Shown: piece by piece, positions 1-6,863 of the stretch | Numbering within the stretch: position 1 is the first letter of the stretch | Layout: every line of letters begins with the position of its first letter | Assembly: GCA_002362735.1 (NCBI GenBank) | Contig: DEUU01000253.1 | Coordinates: 1 to 10,092 of the forward strand | Direction: 5' to 3' | DNA: 10,092 bases | From: Dehalococcoidia bacterium UBA3254 | Lineage (GTDB): Bacteria > Chloroflexota > Dehalococcoidia > Dehalococcoidales > UBA3254 | Notes under the pieces: generated by a model | Seen by the model: only the letters and a program-made list of their open reading frames with translations | Databases searched by the model: none | What the model was told of the DNA's origin: nothing | Made by a program: the position numbers and the translations under genes

Positions 1-414
1 TGGGACGGCTATATGTATGAACCGGTCTGGATTAACCCGAAAGATGCTTCAGCCAGGGGCATCGATAACGGAGATATAGTCCAGATATTTAACGAGAGAG
101 GAGTTGTCCTCTGCGGCGCCATCGTCTGGGAAAGGATCATGCCCGGCGTGGTCTATGTGGACCATGGGGCTCGGACAGACGCCATTGTCCCGGAAGAGGT
201 TGACAGGGGAGGAGCCATTAACCTGATTAGCCCCTATAATATAACTTCTAAAAACGCGGCCGGAATGGCTACCAGCGGGTACCTGGTAGAGGTCGGGAAA
301 GTGAGTATGGCTCAATACGAGGAATGGAAGAAGAAATATCCTGAAGCCTGGGAGAGAGAATACGACCCGGCTTCCGGTTTACGGTTTAATGCCTGGGTTG
401 AAGACGAAAACTAA
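1..414 (+). CDS. Molybdopterin-dependent oxidoreductase, C-terminal part (5' end outside window)
   Basis: Partial gene: the reading frame is open from the first base and ends with TAA at 412-414, giving the last 137 residues. What is seen is a molybdopterin-dinucleotide-binding domain typical of the DMSO reductase superfamily: a segment beginning VWINPKDASARGI and NGDIVQIFNERG (the beta-barrel that closes over the pterin), then a conserved DRGGAINLISP stretch and a terminal LVEV strand, followed by a charged tail ending WVEDEN. From family knowledge this domain binds one of the two MGD cofactors of a Mo or W enzyme. The RGG-NLISP pattern recalls the transhydroxylase-like branch, but this is a weak impression; the FeS-binding and metal-ligand region lies outside the window. 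It is followed after 16 bases by a methyltransferase and then a second Mo/W catalytic subunit, so all are probably co-transcribed. The substrate is unknown. Confidence 0.88.
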   Translation, partial: WDGYMYEPVWINPKDASARGIDNGDIVQIFNERGVVLCGAIVWERIMPGVVYVDHGARTDAIVPEEVDRGGAINLISPYNITSKNAAGMATSGYLVEVGKVSMAQYEEWKKKYPEAWEREYDPASGLRFNAWVEDEN

Positions 415-430
415 AAGGTGACTATGCTGG

Positions 431-1255
431 ATGGAGATTAACTGGCTTGAATTATGGAGAGAACTGATAATTTCTAATCCGCATACACCTGACAGTGATC
501 CAATTAAAAGATATAAAACTCATGCACGGGAAAAGCGGCAAAGACCTGACCATCTCCTGAACTTCGTTCTTCAATCTGTTAATAGTGAAGATACAGTTGT
601 GGACATTGGCGCAGGTAATGGGAGATGGACTATACCCCTGGCAGACAGGGCTCAGACCGTCTCGGCAGTCGAGCCTGATAGAGATATGCTTGAGTTATTG
701 CATGAAAATATTCCACCGACCCAGAGAAATATTCAAATAATACAGTCTTCCTGGGAAGAAGCTCAGGTTGATGTTCATGATTATGCCGTTTGTGCTCATG
801 CTATGTACTCCAGCCCTGATCTGGCCGGGTTTGTCCGTAAGATGGAGCAACATGCCCGAAAAGCTTGCTACCTGGCAATCCGGTTACCTCCGATAGATGG
901 AGTCATCGGTATACTATCTAAAACCATTTATGGTCGCGTTTATGATAGTGTTAATGCTATCATTGCTTATAATGCTCTTTACAATCTGGGCATTTATGCT
1001 AATGTAAAGGTAGAACAAGAGATTCATTCCTGGGTCAATAATACTCTGGATGAAGCCTTTATGCGGGCCAAACGGCATCTTCACCTTGCATCCAATAATA
1101 ACTACGATAAACTCATCCGGGACACTCTCAACAGACGCCTGGTTCCCGGGGATAACGGTTACATCTGGCCGGACGGCATGCGTTCGGCTCTTATCTGGTG
1201 GAATTTGCCGCTAATTTCAGATCAGAATCGCCATCATCATTGTATCAGGGGGTAA
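431..1255 (+). CDS. Class I SAM-dependent methyltransferase
   Basis: A 274-residue protein with a Rossmann-type methyltransferase core. Motif I is VVDIGAGNG at residues 56-64, which binds the methionine part of S-adenosylmethionine. The acidic residue of motif II is in EPDRDM (81-86), expected to bind the ribose hydroxyls. An N-terminal helical segment precedes the fold. The C-terminal half (about 160-274) matches no known substrate domain that I recognise; it may define the acceptor. The chosen ATG has AGGTG about ten bases upstream; an ATG at 424 in another frame stops after five codons. The gene lies 16 bases after one Mo/W oxidoreductase gene and 7 bases before another, so it is very likely translated from the same mRNA. 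It could methylate a substrate or product of the neighbouring enzymes, or act in maturation. No signal peptide is seen, so the protein is cytoplasmic. The methyltransferase fold is secure; the acceptor is unknown. Confidence 0.87.
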   Translation: MEINWLELWRELIISNPHTPDSDPIKRYKTHAREKRQRPDHLLNFVLQSVNSEDTVVDIGAGNGRWTIPLADRAQTVSAVEPDRDMLELLHENIPPTQRNIQIIQSSWEEAQVDVHDYAVCAHAMYSSPDLAGFVRKMEQHARKACYLAIRLPPIDGVIGILSKTIYGRVYDSVNAIIAYNALYNLGIYANVKVEQEIHSWVNNTLDEAFMRAKRHLHLASNNNYDKLIRDTLNRRLVPGDNGYIWPDGMRSALIWWNLPLISDQNRHHHCIRG

Positions 1256-1262
1256 TAGTAGA

Positions 1263-3509
1263 ATGGCCGGGTTAAATGCTTTAAATGAAAAAATTATTCC
1301 CACCTTCTGTCATGGTTGCGGACCTGCAAGGACCGGTTGTGCCGTTCTCTGTCACGTTATCGATGGTAAATTTGTCAGAGTAGAAGGTAATCCCGATGCC
1401 TTCAATAACTGGGGAGCAGGCTGCACGTCGTTATGCGCCAAGGGTTATACCGGGCCGCAGTTTATTTCCACCCGCGATCGTCTCCTGTACCCTCTTAGAC
1501 GCATCGGTGCCAAAGGTGAAGGCAAGTTCCAGCGTATTTCGTGGGATGAAGCGCTGGGAACGATTGCTGATAAGCTAAAAGAAAATAAAGTTCAATACGG
1601 CGCGGAGTCTTACGGCGTACTATCGCCTCAATTTTGGCCGGTGCTGGATACTCTGGGCCGCCGATTCCTGAATGTATACGGCAGCCCCAACTACCTCCAC
1701 AGCGCGATTTGCGCTACCCCCAGGATGGCAGCCTGCCGCATGACGATCGGCTTCAACAGTATGGCCCCCGATGATTGGACCAGGACCCGTCTGATCGTCA
1801 ACTGGGGAGGTAATGCGGAGAATTCCGGCATAAATATGGGTCAACCACATTCCATTTTAGATGCCCTGCAAAACGGCGCTAAAATGATCGATATCCGGCC
1901 GATGCTGGACCCCATGGCCTCAAAAGCCGACCTCTGGCTGCCGGTCAGGCCTGGCACAGATGGAGCACTGGCGCTGGCGATGCTGAATATCATTATCAAC
2001 GAAAAACTCTACGATGCCGAATTCGTAGACCAGTGGTGCTACGGGTTCGATAAATTAGCGGATTACCTTCAGCCTGATACCCCGGCCTGGGCGGCAAAAA
2101 TCACGGGAATCCCGGCGGAAAAAATCATTCAGGCTGCTCGCCTGATCGGAACGATTAAGCCCTGCTTTATCAAAATCGGAAATGGGATCGGTGACCAGAC
2201 CAATGATGGTACAGCGGTGGTTTCGGCTGTATGTTTGATTTCTGCGCTTACAGGCAACCTGGATGTTCCCGGAGGACAATATGCCGGTCTTCCGCCCGCA
2301 GGTCCCCCGTTGATAAAAATCAATCCGATTTCTAAATTGACTGAAATGGAATCTAACGATGATCTGGTCGATAGGCTGGTCGCGCCGGAAGCTCCCCCCT
2401 GGTATCAAAAGATGGGACTTATGCCGCATGGGCCTACCTCGGCTTACTACAAAGCTTTGATGAGTATATTAACCGGGAAACCCTATCCGTTAAGGGCACT
2501 GAATGCTTCAGGGTCTAATCCACTTTCAGCTACTCGCAACCCTAAAAAAGTGGCCGAAGCTCTTAAGAAGCTGGATTTTATGTTTGTAGCGGATATTTAT
2601 CATGCTCCTCATGTGGATTTTGCCGATATCGTGCTGCCGGTCTGTACATGCTATGAACACAGCCATCAAATCGGTTTGAAAAACGTAAAAGAAGGCACCT
2701 GGCTGGGTATCTACAATAAAGTTGTTGAACCGCCGGGCGAAGCCCGCTCGGACTGGCAGATTTATCTGGACCTGGCGGTTAAAATGGATTTTGGCCGGTA
2801 CTTCTGGAACGGTGATATTGACACCTGCCTGCGGGAACAGCTTGCACCTTCAGGTATCACTTTGGAGGATCTGCGGTCCAGTCCAAGGGGTATTTTTGTC
2901 AGGAGAAATGAAGCGCCTCCTCCCACGCAGTATTACAAATATGCCCGGCTATTTAAAGACCTGCCTCATGGCAAAGTTCAATGTTATAACGAGTTTATGG
3001 GCGGGAAAGATACTAATGACGGCTCTGGCAAATTAAACTATTTGCCAGTTTATCAGGGGCCACCGGAAGGACTGGCGGAGACCCCTGAACTGGCCTGCCA
3101 ATATCCTCTGGTGTTGAGTGATGTTCATGCTTACCTGCTCAGCCAGCACAGCTATTTGCAAGATCTTCCTTACCTGCGTGAGCTGCAGCCCTATCCCTGG
3201 TTAAAAATTAATCCGTCTACCGCTAAAAAATATGGAATAGCTGACGGTGATTGGGTCCGGGTTGAATCGCCCTATGGTTGGAGCAAGTTCAAAGCAGAAT
3301 ATTTCGAGGGTATTTCCCCTGAAGTGCTCATGACCAAGCGAGGCTGGTGGCAGGAGTGCCAGGAGCTAAATTTACCGGGTTATAGTTCGTTCGATGGAGG
3401 CAGCGAAGTAAATAATCTGTATAACTCAGATATGAAACTTTTTGACAAATTTCAATCCCAGATGGCGAAACAGACGCTGGTTAAAATCAGCAAGTTAACA
3501 GAGGCTTAA
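1263..3509 (+). CDS. Molybdopterin (Mo/W-bis-MGD) oxidoreductase, catalytic subunit
   Basis: A complete 748-residue catalytic subunit of the DMSO reductase superfamily. The N-terminus carries a [4Fe-4S] site with Cys16, Cys19, Cys26 and Cys58 (the last in the standard CAKG context); Cys30 and Cys54 are additional. The spacing C-x2-C-x6-C is wider than the usual C-x2-C-x3-C. The likely metal ligand is Cys150 in the segment AICATPRMAACRMTIGF, the position where this family carries Cys, Sec, Ser or Asp. The MGD-binding C-terminal domain runs from about 613 to 748 (LKINPSTAKKYGIADGDWVRV). There is no twin-arginine signal, so the enzyme should be cytoplasmic. AGGGGGT at 1247-1253 overlaps the preceding stop and serves as ribosome binding site, which suggests translational coupling to the methyltransferase. 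The ferredoxin gene 3 bases downstream is probably its electron-transfer subunit. Acetylene hydratase-, transhydroxylase- and reductase-type enzymes share this layout; the reaction cannot be assigned. Confidence 0.93.
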   Translation: MAGLNALNEKIIPTFCHGCGPARTGCAVLCHVIDGKFVRVEGNPDAFNNWGAGCTSLCAKGYTGPQFISTRDRLLYPLRRIGAKGEGKFQRISWDEALGTIADKLKENKVQYGAESYGVLSPQFWPVLDTLGRRFLNVYGSPNYLHSAICATPRMAACRMTIGFNSMAPDDWTRTRLIVNWGGNAENSGINMGQPHSILDALQNGAKMIDIRPMLDPMASKADLWLPVRPGTDGALALAMLNIIINEKLYDAEFVDQWCYGFDKLADYLQPDTPAWAAKITGIPAEKIIQAARLIGTIKPCFIKIGNGIGDQTNDGTAVVSAVCLISALTGNLDVPGGQYAGLPPAGPPLIKINPISKLTEMESNDDLVDRLVAPEAPPWYQKMGLMPHGPTSAYYKALMSILTGKPYPLRALNASGSNPLSATRNPKKVAEALKKLDFMFVADIYHAPHVDFADIVLPVCTCYEHSHQIGLKNVKEGTWLGIYNKVVEPPGEARSDWQIYLDLAVKMDFGRYFWNGDIDTCLREQLAPSGITLEDLRSSPRGIFVRRNEAPPPTQYYKYARLFKDLPHGKVQCYNEFMGGKDTNDGSGKLNYLPVYQGPPEGLAETPELACQYPLVLSDVHAYLLSQHSYLQDLPYLRELQPYPWLKINPSTAKKYGIADGDWVRVESPYGWSKFKAEYFEGISPEVLMTKRGWWQECQELNLPGYSSFDGGSEVNNLYNSDMKLFDKFQSQMAKQTLVKISKLTEA

Positions 3510-3512
3510 TTT

Positions 3513-4007
3513 ATGAAGAAACGATATGCTTTCTATTTTGATTCGGATCGTTGTATTAAATGCTATGCCTGTGAGGTAGCCTGTAAACAATGGCATGGAA
3601 TTAAGCCGGATTCCGTCAAGTTAAGAAAAGTCATTGAGATAACCTCGGGGACATTCCCTGAGGTAAAACGAAAGTTCGTTTCAGTATCTTGCAGGCACTG
3701 CGGAAAAGCTCCCTGTATAGAAGCCTGCCTGTCTAAAGCTATTTCCAGGCGAGAAGAGGATGGCATTATAGTTGTTGATCATGAGAAATGCATTGGATGT
3801 AAGTCTTGCCTGGAAGCCTGTCCATTTGGAATCCCCCAGTTTGATGAAAACGGTATTGTGCAAATATGCGACATGTGCCTGGACCGTTTAGAGATGGGAC
3901 AGCCGCCTCTTTGCTCGGCCACCTGTCCGACGAAAGCGCTAATCTGGGGAACTCTGACCGAGATTTCAAATTCTTTGACCGTTAAAGGAGCCCAGGCGCG
4001 GGTCTAA
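3513..4007 (+). CDS. Four-cluster [4Fe-4S] ferredoxin subunit (DmsB/NrfC/HycB type)
   Basis: A 164-residue iron-sulfur protein with sixteen cysteines in four groups: 14/17/20/24, 60/63/68/72, 93/96/99/103 and 119/122/134/138. This is the pattern of the electron-transfer subunits of DMSO reductase-family enzymes (DmsB, NrfC, PhsB, FdnH type), which hold four [4Fe-4S] clusters. In the family, clusters pair across groups and pass electrons between the Mo/W subunit and a membrane or soluble partner. The protein is shorter than DmsB (about 205 residues) and has no C-terminal membrane helix and no signal peptide, so it is cytoplasmic and probably docks on the preceding catalytic subunit. The ATG is three bases after the previous stop, and GAGG at 3501-3504 lies eight bases upstream inside the end of the catalytic gene. 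No membrane anchor gene (DmsC/NrfD type) follows on this strand, so the final electron partner is either soluble or encoded elsewhere. Confidence 0.93.
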   Translation: MKKRYAFYFDSDRCIKCYACEVACKQWHGIKPDSVKLRKVIEITSGTFPEVKRKFVSVSCRHCGKAPCIEACLSKAISRREEDGIIVVDHEKCIGCKSCLEACPFGIPQFDENGIVQICDMCLDRLEMGQPPLCSATCPTKALIWGTLTEISNSLTVKGAQARV

Positions 4008-4055
4008 CACATAGAACCAAAATCTTCTAACTTCGTTGCAGTCCCGGTTGATTCA

Positions 4056-4078
4056 AGAGCTTCGCGGCAAGCTTTCCA
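4056..4078. terminator. Weak hairpin between convergent genes, possible terminator
   Basis: In the 73-base gap between the ferredoxin gene (+) and the convergent unknown gene (-), AGCTT at 4058-4062 pairs with AAGCT at 4069-4073 around a six-base loop. One G-T pair and one further A-T pair extend the stem, and TTT follows on the + strand. The stem is short and AT-rich and there is no long T run, so it is only a candidate for ending the ferredoxin transcript. No better hairpin was seen in this gap. Confidence 0.25.
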
Positions 4079-4080
4079 TT

Positions 4081-4851
4081 CTAATCGAGACTGAAAGCTG
4101 GCTCATGGGAAATTGACGTTATGATCTTCTCTGCTTTTTCTTCATTTTCCGGTGTTCCATTCACCATCAGCCAAACACTGCCTTCAGCACCCAGAACACC
4201 GCCGGAGGCAAATATCTCAGCTGTTACGCCCGCCAGGAAATCGAGCGCTTCAATTTCTGAGAAGATTTCTCCCGGAACTGGCAGATAACGCATACCTTTG
4301 GTTCCGGGCGCATTTATTTTATTCGCCAGAATGTCCAGGTCTCCCGGAATGCGTTTTTCTAATCCCACCGGTAGTATAAGACGTACTCTGCGTCCGATCA
4401 GCGATTGGAGAATAGGCACAATCGTTCCTCCAGTGGGATTACCAATTAGAATAGCAGCACGCTTATGAGCCAGATCAAGCGCGTTAGCTCCTTTCAGAAT
4501 TATGTCGCCCTCTTTGAGCTCTGGAGCAATATCGTAGATAGTTTTTCCCTGCAACCAGACCCCGTTTTGAATAACGACATCGCCTGGAAATTTAGTTTCA
4601 TCTGCCAGACGTCCCGACTCGGTCATTTTATGACCCGGGGCCATGATGATTCCCCGGATAAATCTTTTATAATTGAAATTTCGTTTTTCTCCAATGAGGG
4701 AAAATATTTCTTCCGTGATACAGGCGTTGGTAGTCCCCGCAAGGATCACCATCGTCCCCTGGGCAAGGGTTCTTTTTATTTCAGGATGTGCTACCATGGC
4801 TTTAGCAATTAAACGCTTTCCGGCACTAACGGTTAAAAGAACTTGTTTCAT
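4081..4851 (-). CDS. Conserved glycine-rich protein of unknown function
   Basis: A 256-residue protein that I cannot assign to a characterised family, although its motifs give the impression of a conserved hypothetical shared by anaerobic bacteria and archaea. Visible motifs are AGTTN (38-42), LKGANALD (119-126), GNPTGGT (137-143), LPVGLEKRIPGDL (160-172), PVPGEI (191-196) and ASGGVLGAEGSVW (215-227). The many Gly-rich turns after short hydrophobic strands suggest an alpha/beta fold with nucleotide, phosphate or cofactor loops; that is inference. No signal peptide, membrane helix or cysteine cluster is present; the only cysteine is at residue 43. The start is supported by GGAGGG seven bases upstream (4859-4864). 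The gene is convergent with the Mo/W operon, so proximity does not prove a link. A candidate promoter lies about 120 bases upstream. The ORF is certainly real on coding character; the function is open. Confidence 0.85.
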   Translation of the reverse strand: MKQVLLTVSAGKRLIAKAMVAHPEIKRTLAQGTMVILAGTTNACITEEIFSLIGEKRNFNYKRFIRGIIMAPGHKMTESGRLADETKFPGDVVIQNGVWLQGKTIYDIAPELKEGDIILKGANALDLAHKRAAILIGNPTGGTIVPILQSLIGRRVRLILPVGLEKRIPGDLDILANKINAPGTKGMRYLPVPGEIFSEIEALDFLAGVTAEIFASGGVLGAEGSVWLMVNGTPENEEKAEKIITSISHEPAFSLD

Positions 4852-5155
4852 TTTTTTACCCTCCCCGGATGAATCCCGAATTTCAATATTTATTTTGGAT
4901 AATTACAGCTGCAAGACTGCATTTGTTACGCTATGGCTACTTTATTATGACTTAAAATACAGGTTGTTATCGCCATTATATATGTATTTGATAAGCAAAT
5001 GAAAGTCCAAAACCTAAAATGACAACTTTCTGTAGTATTCGGAAACGGTGGCAGATCAAGAGTTGAGAGAATTGTTATTGCGGATCGCGATCAAGCCAGG
5101 CGTCTGAATTATTGCCCGCCTGAAATCAATTCAAAGAGACGGAATTAGATTTAAT
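4852..5155. other. Intergenic region with possible eroded gene fragment
   Basis: About 300 bases without a convincing gene, between two minus-strand genes. The half nearer 4852 is AT-rich and holds a candidate minus-strand promoter. The other half is less AT-rich and has an open plus-strand stretch from 5023 to a TAG at 5149-5151. It contains the residues RVERIVIADRDQARRL, which read like the end of the second strand of a Rossmann domain (saccharopine dehydrogenase-like proteins have IVIADR-type strands). It has no start codon in frame, no ribosome binding site and no continuation, so it is at best a remnant. A 10-bp palindrome, GATCGCGATC, lies at 5083-5092. Confidence 0.4.
4975..4980 (-). 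promoter_or_regulatory. Candidate -10 box for the unknown gene
   Basis: On the minus strand the sequence reads TATAAT, a perfect vegetative -10 box, about 124 bases upstream of the start codon at 4851. The region 17 bases further upstream reads TTCATT, a poor -35 match, so this would be a weak or activator-dependent promoter with a leader of more than 100 bases. The local sequence is AT-rich, and a chance match is quite possible. Confidence 0.3.
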
Positions 5156-5662
5156 TTAGTGTACCGTGGGAAGTCCGGCATTTATCCATTGCACAATTCC
5201 TCCGGTCAGGTTGTGCACCCGGGTGAATCCCAGGTCAAGCATAATCTGCACGGAGGCTGCACCCCGCACACCTGATCGGCAATAAATCAGGTATTCCTTT
5301 TTCCGGTCCAACTGACCTATCTTATCTTTAAAATCGGAAGAGTAGTAGTCTATATTAACCGCACCGGCTATATACCCACCATTAAATTCATCCGGAGTCC
5401 TTACATCAATAATTATAAAGTCAGGGTTACTCTTATTACTTTGTATTAGTTCGTAAGCTTCTTTAACATCGATAGCAGGGACTGACGGAGTGTTTAATAC
5501 CGGATTGCTGGTTAGTGTCGCAGGTGACGAATTGGTGCTCGCTGGAGAGGAACTGGGAACAGCAGGGCTTACAGGCACCCCATTATTCGCGCTGCAGCTG
5601 AGGCTCGAAATTAAGAGAACAAAGAATATTAAAAATAAAATTATTGGCCTGCTTTTTAGCAT
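5156..5662 (-). CDS. Secreted rhodanese-like protein, probable lipoprotein
   Basis: A 168-residue protein. Residues 1-22 form a signal peptide (positive MLKSR, then a hydrophobic FLIFFVLLISS core) ending before Cys23. The cysteine context SLSC is a non-ideal but plausible lipobox, so lipid anchoring on the outer face of the membrane is likely. Residues 31-62 are a Ser/Pro/Thr-rich linker. The rhodanese domain follows (about 64-166), with FIIIDVRTPDEF (82-93), GGYIAGAVNID (95-105) and the active-site loop CRSGVR starting at Cys128, the residue that would carry the persulfide. Single-domain rhodaneses transfer sulfane sulfur or sense sulfur species; the exported location suggests handling of thiosulfate or polysulfide outside the cytoplasm, which is inference. 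The start is supported by GGAGA at 5671-5675, eight bases upstream, and by a strong promoter at 5692-5719. It appears monocistronic. Confidence 0.92.
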   Translation of the reverse strand: MLKSRPIILFLIFFVLLISSLSCSANNGVPVSPAVPSSSPASTNSSPATLTSNPVLNTPSVPAIDVKEAYELIQSNKSNPDFIIIDVRTPDEFNGGYIAGAVNIDYYSSDFKDKIGQLDRKKEYLIYCRSGVRGAASVQIMLDLGFTRVHNLTGGIVQWINAGLPTVH

Positions 5663-5987
5663 GAGATAAATCTCCAGCGGTATTTATTTACATTATAAAT
5701 AAACCGGGAGTATTCTCAAAGTGTCCTTTTACAGCTTTTTCTCTTGTCTCAATCAAGCCAGTTCATCAGCAATGGTTTCTTCAAACAGCCGCCCCGAATA
5801 TCCAGGGTCTCACCGTGCTCTGTCACTGGAATAGCTATTGCTGTGTATCAGATTATAAAGCGCAAAAATATCAAACACAGACGAGCGTTTTCTAGGATTG
5901 AAATAGACCTAGGCAAACGGCACTATAACCAGAACATGTCCTCAGGAAGATAAGCTAAATCGAATGTTCCGAATTAAAATCGAATAT
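5663..5987. other. Intergenic region with rhodanese promoter and possible racemase remnant
   Basis: About 325 bases with no convincing gene. Near 5700 it holds the rhodanese promoter. A plus-strand frame is open from a TTG at 5744 to a TAA ending at 5953, but it has no ribosome binding site and mostly non-protein-like composition. Its last part contains RIEIDLGKRHYNQN (from 5894), which resembles the N-terminal EIDL-x-x-x-RHN motif of alanine/ornithine racemases with one residue missing. On the minus strand a 30-codon stretch including HGETLDIRGG is open but matches nothing I know. The region may contain decayed gene pieces; no functional gene is supported. Confidence 0.4.
5692..5719 (-). promoter_or_regulatory. 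Vegetative promoter of the rhodanese gene
   Basis: On the minus strand TTGAGA (5714-5719) is followed by a 16-base spacer and a perfect TATAAT (5692-5697). This matches the housekeeping sigma factor consensus at 11 of 12 positions. Transcription would start near 5685, leaving a leader of about 23 bases with the ribosome binding site at 5671-5675. It is one of the two best promoter matches in the window. Confidence 0.7.
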
Positions 5988-6863
5988 TTAACCGTTGACT
6001 ACTTTCCCTCCATTGGGATGCAAGGTTTGCCCGGAAATATAAGACGAATCATGGTTGCAGGCTAGGAATAAATAACTGGGCGCCACTTCCCGGGGTTGAC
6101 CGGCTCTTTCCATAGGCCCATTTTCAAATTCCTCGCTAACATACTCAGAGGAAAAGCTTGAAGGAATCAATGGAGTCCAGATTGGGCCCGGTGCAACGGC
6201 ATTAACCCGGATGCCTCTTTTGATTAAACTTAAAGATAATGCGCGAGTAAAGGAGATAATGGCTCCCTTGGTACTGGAATAGTCAATCAGGTTCTCTTTC
6301 CCCATATAAGCAGTAATTGAGGCGGTGTTAATTATGGAAGCACCCGGTTTCATATATTTTAAAGCCGCTTTGGTCAAATAAAACATGCTGAATACATTGG
6401 TCTGGAAAGTCCGGTGGAGCTGCTCAGAACTAATATTTTCCAGGGAATCCTGTGGGAATTGTACCCCGGCATTATTAATCAAGATATCCAGCCTCCCATA
6501 TTTATCCACTACTTCCTGCACGGCTCTCTCACAAAATTGCTCAAACTGCACATCCCCGGCAATATTCAGGCAGCGCCTTCCCAGTTCCTCAACTCTGGTT
6601 TTGGTCTTCCTGGCATCTTCATGTTCTTCCAGATATATAATGGCAATATCGGCCTTCTCTTTTGCAAAGAGGAGAGCTACAGATTTCCCAATGCCGCTAT
6701 CTCCTCCCGTGATAATAGCTACCTTGTCCAGCAGCCTGGCGCTGCCCTGATATGTCAGATCTTCATACTCAGGAACTGGCCGCATTTCCCGGGTAGTCCC
6801 CGGTTGATGTTTCTGATGCTGAGGTGGAACATTGATTTTTTTGGGAGCTTTATAGGTGGTCAT
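5988..6863 (-). CDS. Short-chain dehydrogenase/reductase, YhdF/GSP39-like
   Basis: A 291-residue classical-type short-chain dehydrogenase with an N-terminal extension of about 45 residues before the Rossmann fold. The coenzyme loop is TGGDSGIG (52-59), the structural NNAG is at 130-133, and the catalytic residues are Ser182 (in NTASITAY), Tyr195 and Lys199 (YSSTK). PGPIWTPL (225-232) closes over the substrate. The extension with its Q/H/P-rich segment and the sequence around GDSGIGKSVALLFAKE are typical of the Bacillus YhdF/YdaD (general stress protein 39) group, whose substrates are poorly known; NADP(H) or NAD(H)-dependent alcohol or aldehyde conversion is expected. The frame is open for 17 more codons upstream, but the ATG at 6863 is preceded by a perfect AGGAGGT, so I chose it; it also begins with the usual MTTYKAPKK. 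The protein is cytoplasmic, with no signal peptide. Neighbours give no pathway hint. Confidence 0.93.
   Translation of the reverse strand: MTTYKAPKKINVPPQHQKHQPGTTREMRPVPEYEDLTYQGSARLLDKVAIITGGDSGIGKSVALLFAKEKADIAIIYLEEHEDARKTKTRVEELGRRCLNIAGDVQFEQFCERAVQEVVDKYGRLDILINNAGVQFPQDSLENISSEQLHRTFQTNVFSMFYLTKAALKYMKPGASIINTASITAYMGKENLIDYSSTKGAIISFTRALSLSLIKRGIRVNAVAPGPIWTPLIPSSFSSEYVSEEFENGPMERAGQPREVAPSYLFLACNHDSSYISGQTLHPNGGKVVNG

Noticed and set aside
2055..2429. Minus-strand open frame of 124 codons inside the Mo/W catalytic gene
   Set aside because: It lies wholly within an intact catalytic subunit and has no start signal or recognisable motif.
4465..4812. Plus-strand open frame of 115 codons inside the unknown minus-strand gene
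   Set aside because: It is a shadow of the 256-residue protein, which has a strong ribosome binding site and patterned motifs.
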